From Novosphingobium sp. (GTDB lineage: Bacteria; Pseudomonadota; Alphaproteobacteria; Sphingomonadales; Sphingomonadaceae), in the NCBI GenBank assembly GCA_030697365.1, contig JAUYQH010000157.1, forward strand, positions 16,204-80,203: a stretch of DNA of 64,000 bases. The letters run 5' to 3'. Shown piece by piece: positions 21,577 to 31,317 of this stretch. The stretch's first letter is position 1; the number at the start of each line of letters is the position of its first letter. A program made the position numbers and the translations under genes. A model generated the notes under the pieces. It was not told the origin of the DNA and did no database searches. It saw only the letters and a list, made by a program, of their open reading frames with translations.

Positions 21577-23427
21577 CTAAAGCCCGAGCGCGACCGCGCT
21601 CCAGTATGTGATTCCCGCGAACAGATAGGCGAGCCCGAACAGGTATGCCAACATGAACAGGGGCCATTTCCACCCATTCGTTTCGCGCCGGGTCACCGCG
21701 ATTGTGCTCATGCACTGGGGCGCGAACACGAACCAGGCGAGGAAGGCCAGCGCGGTGGGAAGGGTCCAGCGCGACTTGAGCTGATCACCCAGCTTCTGCG
21801 CGGTCTCGGCTTCGTCGGTCGCCGCCACAGCATAAGTCGTCGCCAGCGACGCCACCGCCACTTCGCGCGCGGCCATCGCCGGGATCAAGGCGAGCGCGAT
21901 GTCGCGGTTGAAGCCGATCGGCTCGACCACCACCGCCAGGCCGTTGGCCAGCGTTCCGGCGATCGAGGCGTCGACCTGATCTTCACCCGGCGCGGCACGG
22001 GGGAAGTTGAGCAGCAGCCACAGCACCACCGTGACCATGAAGATGATCGTTCCGGCGCGGCGCAGGAAGATCCACGCGCGCTGCCACAGCCCGAGCGCGA
22101 GATCCTTGATCGTGGGCATCTGGTATTTGGGCAATTCCATGATGAAGCCGCTGGCGGCACCCTTGGTGACCGAACGGCGCAGCACCAGCGCCACCGCCAT
22201 CGCCCCGACGATCCCGATCACATAGAGCGCGAACAGCACCAGTCCCTGTAACCCCACCCCCGCGCCGACGCTGCGGTTGGGGATGAATGCGGCGATGATG
22301 ACCGCATAGACCGGCAGCCGCGCCGAGCAGGTCATCAGCGGGGCGATCAGGATCGTGGTCAGGCGGTCCTTGGGATCGGCGATGCTGCGCGTCGCCATGA
22401 TCCCGGGGATGGCGCAGGCGAAGCTCGACAACAGCGGGATGAAGCTGCGCCCCGACAGCCCGACCCCGGCCATCAGCCGGTCCATCAGGAACGCCGCCCG
22501 GGCCATGTAGCCGGTCGCCTCGAGTACCAGGATGAAAAAGAACAGGATCAGGATCTGCGGGAGGAACACGACGACAGAACCGACGCCCGAGAGAATGCCC
22601 TCGGTCAGCAGGTCGCGCGCCAGACTGGCAGGCACCGTGGCGCGAACCTCGGCCGATATCGCACCAATGCCGGATTCGAGCGCGTCGGCGAACGGCGTCG
22701 CCCAGGCGAACACCGCCTGGAACATCACGAACAGCAGCGCGAAGAGGATCACCGGCCCCAGCCACGGATGAAGCAGCACCCGGTCGAGCCGCGAATGAAG
22801 TCGGTGGCGGCGGGTTTCGGAGAGGATCGCGCCATCGGCGATAACGTGGGCTTCGAGGCGGCGCTCGGTCAGGCCGATGTGCGATTGGGGGTGTGCCGGC
22901 TCGCCGGCGTGACGCTCAGCCTCGGCTATGGCAGCGGCGAGTTCCGTCAGACCACGGCGGCGCACCGCGACCGTCGGGATTACCGGCACCCCCAGCGCCT
23001 GTTCGAGCGCTGTCGGATCGAGCACCAGCCCGTCGCGCTCGGCCAGGTCGATCATGTTGAGCGCGATCACCGTCGGGCGTCCAAGCGCGATGATTTCCTG
23101 CGCGAAGACCAGGTGCTGCTCGAGGTTCGAGGCGTCGAGCACAACCACCAGCGCATCGGGCCGTGTCTGCCCTTCCATCTCGCCCAGAATGACCTTGCGT
23201 GTCACTTCCTCATCGGGGCTTGTGGCATCGAGCCCGTAGCTGCCCGGCAGGTCGATCAGCTCGACCGGCTCGCCCGAAGGCAGCGCCATCCGCCCCGCCT
23301 TGCGCTCGACGGTGACGCCGGGATAGTTGGCGATTTTCTGGCGCGCACCGGTCAGTGCGTTGAACAATGCGCTTTTGCCCGCGTTGGGATTGCCGACCAG
23401 CGCAGCGGTGCGGATCGCCCTCGTCAC
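21577..23427 (-). CDS. feoB: Ferrous iron transport protein FeoB
   Basis: G1 [31 protein letters not shown]; membrane domain [15 protein letters not shown]. Confidence 0.96.
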   Translation of the reverse strand: MTRAIRTAALVGNPNAGKSALFNALTGARQKIANYPGVTVERKAGRMALPSGEPVELIDLPGSYGLDATSPDEEVTRKVILGEMEGQTRPDALVVVLDASNLEQHLVFAQEIIALGRPTVIALNMIDLAERDGLVLDPTALEQALGVPVIPTVAVRRRGLTELAAAIAEAERHAGEPAHPQSHIGLTERRLEAHVIADGAILSETRRHRLHSRLDRVLLHPWLGPVILFALLFVMFQAVFAWATPFADALESGIGAISAEVRATVPASLARDLLTEGILSGVGSVVVFLPQILILFFFILVLEATGYMARAAFLMDRLMAGVGLSGRSFIPLLSSFACAIPGIMATRSIADPKDRLTTILIAPLMTCSARLPVYAVIIAAFIPNRSVGAGVGLQGLVLFALYVIGIVGAMAVALVLRRSVTKGAASGFIMELPKYQMPTIKDLALGLWQRAWIFLRRAGTIIFMVTVVLWLLLNFPRAAPGEDQVDASIAGTLANGLAVVVEPIGFNRDIALALIPAMAAREVAVASLATTYAVAATDEAETAQKLGDQLKSRWTLPTALAFLAWFVFAPQCMSTIAVTRRETNGWKWPLFMLAYLFGLAYLFAGITYWSAVALGL

Positions 23428-23434
23428 ATCAAGC

Positions 23435-23674
23435 TCAAGCGGGTTCGACCGTCATCGCGCGGGCATGGATCCGGCGCAGCGCGACGGTCATCCGCCCGAT
23501 CTCGAGCGCCAGTGGATCGCGCCCGGCGAAGACCCCGCGATACGCCAGCGTGACCTTCGCCCCATTGTCGATCCCCAGCGCACGCAATCGCTGCGCCTCT
23601 TCGGGCACCAATAGTGTCCAATCGACCGCGGTGATGCGCGCCGGTTGACCGATGGGGAGATCGTCGAGTTGCAC
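23435..23674 (-). CDS. feoA: Ferrous iron transport protein FeoA
   Basis: LDDLPIGQPARITAVDW...EEAQRLRALGIDNGAKVTLAYRG; GTG start inferred; immediately upstream of feoB. Confidence 0.8.
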   Translation of the reverse strand: MQLDDLPIGQPARITAVDWTLLVPEEAQRLRALGIDNGAKVTLAYRGVFAGRDPLALEIGRMTVALRRIHARAMTVEPA

Positions 23675-23702
23675 GCGGTGGGCGTGGCAGAATGGCGCAT
23701 CA

Positions 23703-23721
23703 ATTGCAACTGGTTCGCAAT
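23703..23721 (-). promoter_or_regulatory. Candidate Fur-like iron box upstream of feoAB
   Basis: 19-nt imperfect palindrome ATTGCGAACCAGTTGCAAT (minus strand) 29-47 nt upstream of the inferred feoA start. Confidence 0.4.
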
Positions 23722-23727
23722 AACGCT

Positions 23728-24399
23728 TTATCTGGCCGGATATCTCAGCCTTCCCAGCAACCGTGCCGGACTGAACCGCTCCGCATCGGGTCGCAGCAAT
23801 TGGGCCTTGACCTTCTCGAACTGCATGACGTTGTCGATCCGCCGGTCGAGGAACGCCTTGCTCTCGGCAAAGCCCTCGCTCTCGTCGTAGGCGAATACCG
23901 CCAGGGTCGAGGCATAGAGCGCGCCCAGCGTCATTCGCTTGGTGTAGTGGTTGTAATCGGTCGCGGTATCCCCGGCGAGCCGCCACATCGCGTCGGCGCT
24001 GCTCCAACCGAGGCGAAGCGCCTGCGCGGCGTTGTGCGGCAGCGCCATGATCGCCAGCGCGCGGCGCAGCGCTTCCTGCTGGCCAGCCAGCGCATCGAGC
24101 CGAAACTGGACGAGGCGGCGGATACGTTCGCGAATCTTGAGCGTGGCCAGCGTCTCGGCGGGCAGCGCCGCTTCCATCGCGCGATCGATCGAGGCGATCC
24201 ACGCCGCGATCATCGCCATCGCGCTCGCCCCGGAATCGGCCTTAAATGCGAACTTGGCGACTTCGGGGTCGACGCCTTCGATCTCGGCGGCGTTGGCCAC
24301 CGCGAGCGGGGTCCACCCGTCGAACACCGCGGCATCGGCGACCGCCGGGGCCAGCGCGATGCGCAATTCGGCCAACGTCAGGTCGAGCGAAATCGTCAC
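23728..24399 (-). CDS. COQ9 family protein (ubiquinone biosynthesis)
   Basis: IRRLVQFRLDALAGQQEALRRALAIMALPHNAAQALRLGWSSADAMWRLAGDTATDYNHYTKR. Confidence 0.9.
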   Translation of the reverse strand: MTISLDLTLAELRIALAPAVADAAVFDGWTPLAVANAAEIEGVDPEVAKFAFKADSGASAMAMIAAWIASIDRAMEAALPAETLATLKIRERIRRLVQFRLDALAGQQEALRRALAIMALPHNAAQALRLGWSSADAMWRLAGDTATDYNHYTKRMTLGALYASTLAVFAYDESEGFAESKAFLDRRIDNVMQFEKVKAQLLRPDAERFSPARLLGRLRYPAR

Positions 24400-24400
24400 G

Positions 24401-25051
24401 TCAGAACTTGGGGCCGTAAGTTTGCGTCTTGGGTTTGCCCGCGGCGATCTTGGCGGCGTTCTCGATTTCGGCCAGCACCGGGTTGCTGCGCCCGTCCAGC
24501 GTCGCGTAATCGAGCGCCGAACGGCCCGAATTGTCGTTGCGCTTCGCGTTAGCGCCGGCCTTGAGCAAGACCCGGGCCATCGCCGCGTCCTTGCGGTGAG
24601 TGGCGGCGATCAGCGACGTTTCGCCGGTGCTGTTGGGCTCATCGACTTTGGCGCCGAGGGCAAGCAGCGCCTCCACCCCTTCGACGAAGCCGACATTGCT
24701 GGCGAGCTGGAGCGGGGTCTCGCCCTTGCTGTTGCGGGCGTTGACGTTGGCTCCCTTGGCCGCGAGGAACCGGACCCAGGTCAGGTCGCGGCGGGCGACG
24801 ACAATGTGCAACGCGGTATCGCCGGTGGAAACGTCCCTGGTGTTGACCAGCGTGCTGCCCGGGGCGGCGAGCATGTCGGTGACTTTGTCGCCTTCCTTCT
24901 TGCGCACCGATTCGAGGAACTTATAGCCAGCCGAGAATTGGGCCTGTGCCGGCAGACCGAGCGAAAGCCCGCCCGCCGCCAGCGCCACCGCCGCGATCCG
25001 CCACCGCAATTGCACGCCAACCTCCTGAAATGCCCAGCCCAAGGGACTCAT
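24401..25051 (-). CDS. Exported ankyrin repeat protein
   Basis: Signal peptide (..LPAQA) then ankyrin repeats (GDTALHIVVARRDLTWVRFLAAKGANVNARNSKGETPLQLA). Confidence 0.85.
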   Translation of the reverse strand: MSPLGWAFQEVGVQLRWRIAAVALAAGGLSLGLPAQAQFSAGYKFLESVRKKEGDKVTDMLAAPGSTLVNTRDVSTGDTALHIVVARRDLTWVRFLAAKGANVNARNSKGETPLQLASNVGFVEGVEALLALGAKVDEPNSTGETSLIAATHRKDAAMARVLLKAGANAKRNDNSGRSALDYATLDGRSNPVLAEIENAAKIAAGKPKTQTYGPKF

Positions 25052-25079
25052 CCCCTTGCCCAGCGCCCGTTAGCAGAGC

Positions 25080-25688
25080 ATGAACCGCCGCGCCATGCCA
25101 CGCCTTGCCACTACGATCTTCGTCGCCGCGCTGCTTTCCATCACCGCATGCTCGCCGGGCGGCGACGAAGCCGCGCAGCCGCCACTGGCCGGAGCGAAGA
25201 TCGGCGGCAATTTTTCGCTGATCGACAAGGGCGGCAAACCCGTCCGCTTCAGCGATTTCGCTGGCCAGTACCGGATCGTCTACTTCGGTTTCACCTTCTG
25301 CCCCGACGCATGCCCGCTCGATATGCAAAAGCTGATGCAAGGCTATGCCAAGTTCGCGCAAGCCGAGCCCGAGGTCGCAGCAAGGGTTCAGCCGCTGTTC
25401 GTGAGCATCGATCCCGCGCGCGACACTCCCTCGGCGGTGGGTGAATTCGCGGCCGCGTTCTCACCGAAGCTGATCGGCCTGACCGGCAGCGAGGAGCAAG
25501 TCGTCGAGGCGGTGAAGATGTTTGCGGGTTATGCCAGAAAGGGCGAACCAGCCAAAGACGGCAGTTATGCGATGGATCATTCGCGCTTCGCCTATTTGAT
25601 GGACCCTGAAGGCAAGCCGATAGGTTTCCTGCCGATTGACCAGAGCGCAGACGCGGTCGCCAGGGACCTCGCCCGATGGACGAGCTGA
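25080..25688 (+). CDS. SCO1/SenC family protein
   Basis: YFGFTFCPDACPLDMQKLMQ; FVSIDPARDTPS; AMDHSRFAYLMDPEG. Confidence 0.9.
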   Translation: MNRRAMPRLATTIFVAALLSITACSPGGDEAAQPPLAGAKIGGNFSLIDKGGKPVRFSDFAGQYRIVYFGFTFCPDACPLDMQKLMQGYAKFAQAEPEVAARVQPLFVSIDPARDTPSAVGEFAAAFSPKLIGLTGSEEQVVEAVKMFAGYARKGEPAKDGSYAMDHSRFAYLMDPEGKPIGFLPIDQSADAVARDLARWTS

Positions 25689-26125
25689 GCGAGCCCCGCT
25701 TCTGGGACAAACCGATCGACCGCCTGAGCCGCGGCCAATGGGAGGCGCTGTGCGACGGTTGCGGGCAATGCTGCCTGCACAAGCTGGAAGACGAGGACAC
25801 CGGCGCGATCTATCGCACCAACGTCGCCTGCCGCCTGCTCGACCTCAAGACCGCGCGCTGCGCCGACTACCGCCACCGCAAGGCGCAAGTGCCTGATTGC
25901 CTGCGCCTGACGCCCAGGCTTGTGCTCGAAGTGCCGTGGCTGCCGAAAACCTGCGCCTATCGCCTGCGCGCCGAAGGAAAGCCGCTGCCAGACTGGCACT
26001 ATCTCGAATGTGGCGACCGGGAAGCGGTCCACCGCGAAGGGGTGTCGATACGCGGGCGCGCGGTGAGCGAGGTGGTGGCGGGCCCGCTCGAGGATCACAT
26101 CGTCTCAACCGAGCCGGTCGGATGA
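25676..26125 (+). CDS. YcgN family cysteine cluster protein
   Basis: CDGCGQCCLHKLEDEDTGAIYRTNVACRLLDLKTARCADYRHR; PKTCAYRLRAEGKPLPDWHYLECGD. Confidence 0.9.
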   Translation: MDELSEPRFWDKPIDRLSRGQWEALCDGCGQCCLHKLEDEDTGAIYRTNVACRLLDLKTARCADYRHRKAQVPDCLRLTPRLVLEVPWLPKTCAYRLRAEGKPLPDWHYLECGDREAVHREGVSIRGRAVSEVVAGPLEDHIVSTEPVG

Positions 26126-26868
26126 TCGACTGGTTGCGCCGCGCCGGAGGGACGCGCCCGGCGGCACCCCCGGAACGCCGCAGCCTGATCGTCGCCGGGC
26201 GCGAGCTACCCGTCGCGATCCGCACCTTGCGCACCGCGCGGCGGATGACCCTGCGGATCGCCCCCGACGGCAGCGAAGCGCGCATCACGATGCCACCGTG
26301 GGGCCGGAGCGGCGAAGCGCTGGCCTTTGCCCGCGAGCGCAGCGACTGGCTGGCGCTCCAACTGGCGGCGGTGCCGCAACGGACGGCACCGGGCGTAGGC
26401 GAAATGCTGTCCTATCGCGGCGAGAGGGTGGTGATCGTCTGGCGGGCGGATGCACCGCGCCGCCCGGTGCTCGACGACGGCGCGGTCCTGCTCGGCGGCC
26501 CGAGCGACGCGGTCGAACGCCGCCTGCACCGCTGGCTGGAGAGCGAGGCGCTGCGCCTGTTCCGCGACGACGTCGCCAGTTTCGCGGCTGCCGCGGATGT
26601 CGCCGAGCCACGGGTCCTGCTGTCGCGCGCGCGCCGCCGTTGGGGCAGCTGCACCAGCGACGGGACGGTGCGGCTCAACTGGCGGCTGATCATGGCGCCC
26701 GATTTCGTGCGCCGCTCGGTCGTCGCGCACGAGATCGCGCATCTGGCCCACTTCGACCACGGCCCGCGGTTTCACGCGTTTCTGGACGCGATCTACGATG
26801 GCGACTTGCCCGCCGCCAACCGCTGGCTCAAGCGCGAGGGGCGCACCCTCTACGCCCCGTTCGGCTGA
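26122..26868 (+). CDS. YgjP/SprT-like (DUF45) metallopeptidase family protein
   Basis: RWGSCTSDGTVRLNWRLIMAPDFVRRSVVAHEIAHLAHFDHGPRFH. Confidence 0.9.
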   Translation: MIDWLRRAGGTRPAAPPERRSLIVAGRELPVAIRTLRTARRMTLRIAPDGSEARITMPPWGRSGEALAFARERSDWLALQLAAVPQRTAPGVGEMLSYRGERVVIVWRADAPRRPVLDDGAVLLGGPSDAVERRLHRWLESEALRLFRDDVASFAAAADVAEPRVLLSRARRRWGSCTSDGTVRLNWRLIMAPDFVRRSVVAHEIAHLAHFDHGPRFHAFLDAIYDGDLPAANRWLKREGRTLYAPFG

Positions 26869-26909
26869 GGCATCTGGCGCGCGCGCGCTGCTGCGCCTAT
26901 CTTGACCCG

Positions 26910-27371
26910 ATGTCGCTGTTCCGCCGCTTGCTCCGCCGCCTCAACCCACTCGCCGCGCTGGGCGACCTCGGGCAGCAGCTTTCCACCCCCTACCCCCACC
27001 GCTTCAAGATCATGGCGGCGGCCGCGGTGACGACCGTGGGGCTGTTTTCGGTGATGTGGCAGGAAGGCGCCACTGGGCTGCCGCACCCTCCGAAGATCAC
27101 CTATGTCCAAAGCTTCGATCCCGGCCGTAGCGAGGCCGAGATTGTCGCCGGCAACATCGCCGCAACCAAAGCCGGTCGCGCCGCCGAGGCCGAGCAGGCC
27201 GCCAGTGCCGAACGCATCCGCCAGATGTACAAGACGCTGGGTCGCGTTTCGGGAATGGACGTCGACAAGATCGAGGCCAAAGCCAAAGCCGACGCCGCGG
27301 CTGAAGGCGCCGCCAAAGCTGCGGGCGCTGGACAAATGCCCAAGGCGCGGGTCGAGCGGATCAATCCCTGA
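26910..27371 (+). CDS. Hypothetical protein with one TM segment
   Basis: 153-aa ORF, TM segment IMAAAAVTTVGLFSVM, Ala/Lys-rich C-terminus. Confidence 0.65.
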   Translation: MSLFRRLLRRLNPLAALGDLGQQLSTPYPHRFKIMAAAAVTTVGLFSVMWQEGATGLPHPPKITYVQSFDPGRSEAEIVAGNIAATKAGRAAEAEQAASAERIRQMYKTLGRVSGMDVDKIEAKAKADAAAEGAAKAAGAGQMPKARVERINP

Positions 27372-28344
27372 GCGCAGCGATCTCGACTGGCTCAACGCCG
27401 CCGCAGCGCTGGCAGCGCGCGGGAGGCCGCTGAGCCGTCCTAACCCGGCGGTGGGGGCGATCGTGGTGCGCGAAGGACGCGTCGTCGGGCGGGGCTGGAC
27501 CCAGGCAGGAGGCCGACCCCACGCCGAGGCTGTCGCGCTGGAGATGGCCGGGGAAGCAGCGCACGGCGCGACGCTCTACGTCACGCTGGAGCCGTGTGCC
27601 CACGCCTCGGGACGCGGCCCGGCTTGCGCCGATCTTGTGACAACCGCCGGGTTCGCGCGGGTCGTCGCGGGGGTACGCGATCCGGATCCACGGACCGCGG
27701 GTAAGGGGCTGGCGCGCATCGCCGCAGCCGGGATCGCCACCGGGCTGGTCCCCTGCCCCGCCGCCGAGGCAAGCCTGGCCGGGTATCAGAAGCGCCAGCG
27801 TGAAGGCCGACCGCACATCACGCTCAAGCTGGCGTTGTCGGTCGATGGCTGCATCGCGCTGGCGTCGGGCGAAAGCCGCTGGATCACCGGGCCCGAGGCG
27901 CGCGCCCACGCACACCTCGAACGCGCCAACTCAGACGCGATCCTTGTCGGGGGCGGCACGCTGCGCGCCGATGAGCCAAAGCTCGACGTGCGGCTGACGG
28001 GGCTCGAGGCGCGCAGTCCGCAGCGCTGGGTGTTGACGCGCAGCATGGCGCCCAAAGGGTGGAACGCGCTACCCTCACCCGACCATCTCAGCGCAATCGA
28101 TGCCCAGTATCTGCTGGTCGAGGGTGGCGCGCACGTCGCCGCGGCGTTCCTTGAGGCCGATCTGGTCGATCGCCTGCTTATCTATCGCGCGCCCATCGTC
28201 ATCGGCGGCGGCCACCCGGGAATCGCCGATTTCGGTCTTGCCGATCTCGCGGCGGCACACGGCCGCTGGCGCAAGACCGACACCCGCCGCCTTGGCAACG
28301 ACACGCTCGATGTCTACGAAAGGTTCCGATGTTCACCGGCATAG
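27364..28344 (+). CDS. ribD: Bifunctional diaminohydroxyphosphoribosylaminopyrimidine deaminase / 5-amino-6-(5-phosphoribosylamino)uracil reductase (start uncertain)
   Basis: GRPLSRPNPAVGAIVV, GRPHAEAVAL, LEPCAHASGRGPACADL, RPHITLKLALSVDG; no ATG/GTG/TTG between 27208 and the conserved core, so 27364 (ATC) is only a nominal start. Confidence 0.85.
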   Translation: MPERSDLDWLNAAAALAARGRPLSRPNPAVGAIVVREGRVVGRGWTQAGGRPHAEAVALEMAGEAAHGATLYVTLEPCAHASGRGPACADLVTTAGFARVVAGVRDPDPRTAGKGLARIAAAGIATGLVPCPAAEASLAGYQKRQREGRPHITLKLALSVDGCIALASGESRWITGPEARAHAHLERANSDAILVGGGTLRADEPKLDVRLTGLEARSPQRWVLTRSMAPKGWNALPSPDHLSAIDAQYLLVEGGAHVAAAFLEADLVDRLLIYRAPIVIGGGHPGIADFGLADLAAAHGRWRKTDTRRLGNDTLDVYERFRCSPA

Positions 28345-28946
28345 TCACCGCGATCGGCACCGTCTCCAGCGTCGAACGGCGCGGCGACCTGCGCGTCGTC
28401 ATCGCTTGCCCCTACGATCCCGCTCACATCGCCATCGGCGCATCGATCGCCTGTTCAGGGGTGTGCCTGACCGTGGTCGATCGCGGCGGCGCTCCGGGCG
28501 ACGCGTGGTTTGCGGTCGATGTGTCGGTTGAGTCCGTCTCGTGCACAGCCCCACGCTGGCACGCGGGCGCGCGGCTAAACCTCGAACAGGCGCTCAGGCT
28601 GGGCGACGAGCTGGGCGGGCATATCGTCACCGGCCATGTCGATGGCGTCGGTGAAGTGGTCGAGACCAGCCCGATCGGAGACTCGATCCGCGTCGGCATC
28701 TCGGCCCCGGCCGAACTTGCGCCATATCTGGCACCCAAGGGCTCGATCACCGTCGATGGCGTTTCGCTGACGGTCAACGAGGTGGCCGACAAGCCCGCCG
28801 GCACTTGCCATTTTGCCGTCAACCTGATCCCGCACACCGGCGAGGTGACGACGCTCGGGACGCTTCGGACGGGCAGCAAGGTCAACCTCGAGATCGACGT
28901 GCTGGCGCGCTATCTCAAGCGGATGGAATCGCTAAGGGCGGCTTAG
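28329..28946 (+). CDS. ribE: Riboflavin synthase alpha chain
   Basis: MFTGIVTAIGTV; IACSGVCLTV; LGGHIVTGHVDGVGEV; GSITVDGVSLTVNEV. Confidence 0.96.
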   Translation: MFTGIVTAIGTVSSVERRGDLRVVIACPYDPAHIAIGASIACSGVCLTVVDRGGAPGDAWFAVDVSVESVSCTAPRWHAGARLNLEQALRLGDELGGHIVTGHVDGVGEVVETSPIGDSIRVGISAPAELAPYLAPKGSITVDGVSLTVNEVADKPAGTCHFAVNLIPHTGEVTTLGTLRTGSKVNLEIDVLARYLKRMESLRAA

Positions 28947-29483
28947 CGTCCCGTTCGCAAACCCCCCGCGATCGATCGTATAGCGCACATGCCGAACCGG
29001 CCCGCCGGCCATTTCGCGAATCTCCATCCATTCATCCAGCGACCCGCCAATCTTGAGCATCGCCTTGCGCGAGCGGATGTTGTTCTCGCCGACGATGAAA
29101 TGAATCCGCTCCACATACTTGAAAGCATGCGCCAGCATCAGCCGCTTCAGCTCGCGGTTATAATCGCCGCCCCAATAGCTTCGAGCCAGGAAGGTCCAGC
29201 CAATCTCGATCGATCCGCCGTCTTCTTCACGATAGTTCTGGTATCGCGTCGACCCGATGATCGCGCCGGTTTGCTTGTCGATCACGACCAGCGCCCCACC
29301 CTTGGCCAGTGCGTCGGCGAAGAACGCCCGGAACTCCGGCTCTTGCCAACGGTCGTGCGCGGGATGGACTTCCCAGACCAGCGGGTCGGACGCCACCGCG
29401 AACAGGCCGTCCCAATCGTCCGCACGCAACGGCCGCAGCAGCAGGCGTTCACCTTCGAGCGTTGGTTGGCGATCCACCGTCAT
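28932..29483 (-). CDS. GNAT family N-acetyltransferase (tandem copy 1)
   Basis: PTLEGERLLLRPLRADDWDGLFAVASDPLVWE; GSIEIGWTFLARSYWGGDYNRELKRLMLAHAF; ENNIRSRKAMLKIG. Confidence 0.9.
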   Translation of the reverse strand: MTVDRQPTLEGERLLLRPLRADDWDGLFAVASDPLVWEVHPAHDRWQEPEFRAFFADALAKGGALVVIDKQTGAIIGSTRYQNYREEDGGSIEIGWTFLARSYWGGDYNRELKRLMLAHAFKYVERIHFIVGENNIRSRKAMLKIGGSLDEWMEIREMAGGPVRHVRYTIDRGGFANGTLSRP

Positions 29484-30028
29484 TCTCCCCCGGCGAGCGG
29501 GCCCCGCTCGAAATCCGCGAGTGTCACCTCGAATACCCTGTGCAGGAACGTCTTTCCCGCAACTTCGACCGGCTCGATCCGATCCAGCAGCCGTGCGCCG
29601 ATTTTCTCCAGCGCGCGGCAAGAGCGCAAGTTCTCCCGCCAGGCCCAGAATTCGACCCGGGCGACATGGCGCAGGGCATGGGTCAGCAGCAATCGCTTCA
29701 TCTCGCGGTTGGTCGCGCCGCCCCAATGGTCGCGCGAAAGAAAGGTCGAGCCGATTTCGATCGTTCCGCCGTTCTCTGAGCTCCCGTACTGGAAGCGCGA
29801 AACGCCAATCAATGTCCCGCTCGTGCGCTCCGTCACCGCAAGCGAGCCGCCGCGATCGAGCAAAGTCGCAAAATGGGCGTTGAAAGCCGGCTCCCGCCAA
29901 CGCCCGGAATCGGGATGATCGACCCACAGCAACGGGTCGCGCGCCACTTTGTAGAGCGATTCGCGATCAGCCTGGCGCAGCGGACGGAGCAGCAGCCGTT
30001 CGCCTTCCAGCGTCGGCTGCAGGTCCAT
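29480..30028 (-). CDS. GNAT family N-acetyltransferase (tandem copy 2)
   Basis: PTLEGERLLLRPLRQADRESLYKVARDPLLW; GTIEIGSTFLSRDHWGGATNREMKRLLLTHAL; 4-nt overlap with copy 1. Confidence 0.9.
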   Translation of the reverse strand: MDLQPTLEGERLLLRPLRQADRESLYKVARDPLLWVDHPDSGRWREPAFNAHFATLLDRGGSLAVTERTSGTLIGVSRFQYGSSENGGTIEIGSTFLSRDHWGGATNREMKRLLLTHALRHVARVEFWAWRENLRSCRALEKIGARLLDRIEPVEVAGKTFLHRVFEVTLADFERGPLAGGE

Positions 30029-30030
30029 CG

Positions 30031-31209
30031 TCAGCCCGAAACCGCCGCCAGTGCGGCGACGAAGGTGTCGATGTTGCCCATCGTCAGCCCGGCAGCGTTG
30101 ATCCGGCCCGAACCGGCCATGTAGATGCCGTGATCCGAACGCAGCTTGAGAATTTGTTCGGACGATAGCGGCAGCACCGAGAACAGTCCGTTCTGGATCC
30201 CCACCGGACGCAGATCGACCGATCCCGCGGTGCCGAACTCAGCCAACCGCGCGCGCACCTGGCGCATCCGCGCGCGCATGGTGTCGAGTTCGTCGAGCCA
30301 CTGCGCAGTGATCGCAGGGTTTTCCAGCACGATCCGCACCGCGGCGGCGCCGTGATCGGGGGGCATCGACCAGTTGGCGCGGGCCAGTGCGTGACCGTTG
30401 GACAGTGCAGCGGCCAGCTGCCCGGCCTCGGAGGTCATTACGTAGAGCGCGCCGACACGGTCGCGATAGAGCCCGAAGTTCTTGTCACAGCTGTAGGCAA
30501 CCAGCGCTTCGGGTACGCTTGCAAGCACCTTGCGCACGCCATACGCATCCTCGTCCATTCCATGGCCGAGGCCCTGGTAGGCCAGATCGAGCACCGGCAG
30601 CAGGCGCTTTTCGGCGAGCAACGCGGCGATCTCGTCCCACTGCGCTGCCGCATAGTCGATGCCGGTGGGATTGTGACAACATCCGTGGAGCAGGATCGCG
30701 TCGCCGACTTCGGCCACTGCGATCGTGCCGCGCAGGCGGTCCATGTCCACTGTACCATCTGGTCTCGCATGGGCAAAAGGCTTCAGTTCCAGCCCAAGGT
30801 CGGCGACGATCTGCGCGTGGTTTGGCCAGCTGGGCGTCCCCATCCATATCCGTCCAACCCCGGCTTTCTTCGCCAGCCCCAATGCCAGCCGCACCCCGCC
30901 CGTACCGCCGGGGGTCTGCATCCCCTCGATTCGCCCCGACTTCGACGGGTCTTCGCCGCCGAAAATGTACGGCATCAGCGCGTGGACAAAGCCCATGTCG
31001 CCCTCGGGGCCGAGATAGGCCTTCGAATCCTGCGTTTCGAGCAAGCATTTTTCCGCCGCCTTGATCGCGCCGAACACCGGCGTGTCGCCCTGCCCGGTGC
31101 GATAAACGCCGACTCCGAGGTCGATCTTGTCGCCGCGCGGATCGGCATTGAACAGCTTGATCAGCGCGAGGAGCGCGTCGGGCGGTTGCTGGGTCAGGGT
31201 GTCGAGCAT
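30031..31209 (-). CDS. Aromatic amino acid / aspartate family aminotransferase (TyrB/AspC type)
   Basis: KIDLGVGVYRTGQGDTPV; LLHGCCHNPTGIDYAAAQWDEIA; AYSCDKNFGLYRDRVGAL. Confidence 0.92.
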   Translation of the reverse strand: MLDTLTQQPPDALLALIKLFNADPRGDKIDLGVGVYRTGQGDTPVFGAIKAAEKCLLETQDSKAYLGPEGDMGFVHALMPYIFGGEDPSKSGRIEGMQTPGGTGGVRLALGLAKKAGVGRIWMGTPSWPNHAQIVADLGLELKPFAHARPDGTVDMDRLRGTIAVAEVGDAILLHGCCHNPTGIDYAAAQWDEIAALLAEKRLLPVLDLAYQGLGHGMDEDAYGVRKVLASVPEALVAYSCDKNFGLYRDRVGALYVMTSEAGQLAAALSNGHALARANWSMPPDHGAAAVRIVLENPAITAQWLDELDTMRARMRQVRARLAEFGTAGSVDLRPVGIQNGLFSVLPLSSEQILKLRSDHGIYMAGSGRINAAGLTMGNIDTFVAALAAVSG

Positions 31210-31317
31210 GGCGGCGCGCGCTTAACTCGCATGCCGCCCAGCGACAACCCACGGCTTGTGCTTTCGGCAAGGTTATTCGACTAGATCGACAAGCCACGCA
31301 ATCTGGGGCCGTCACCA

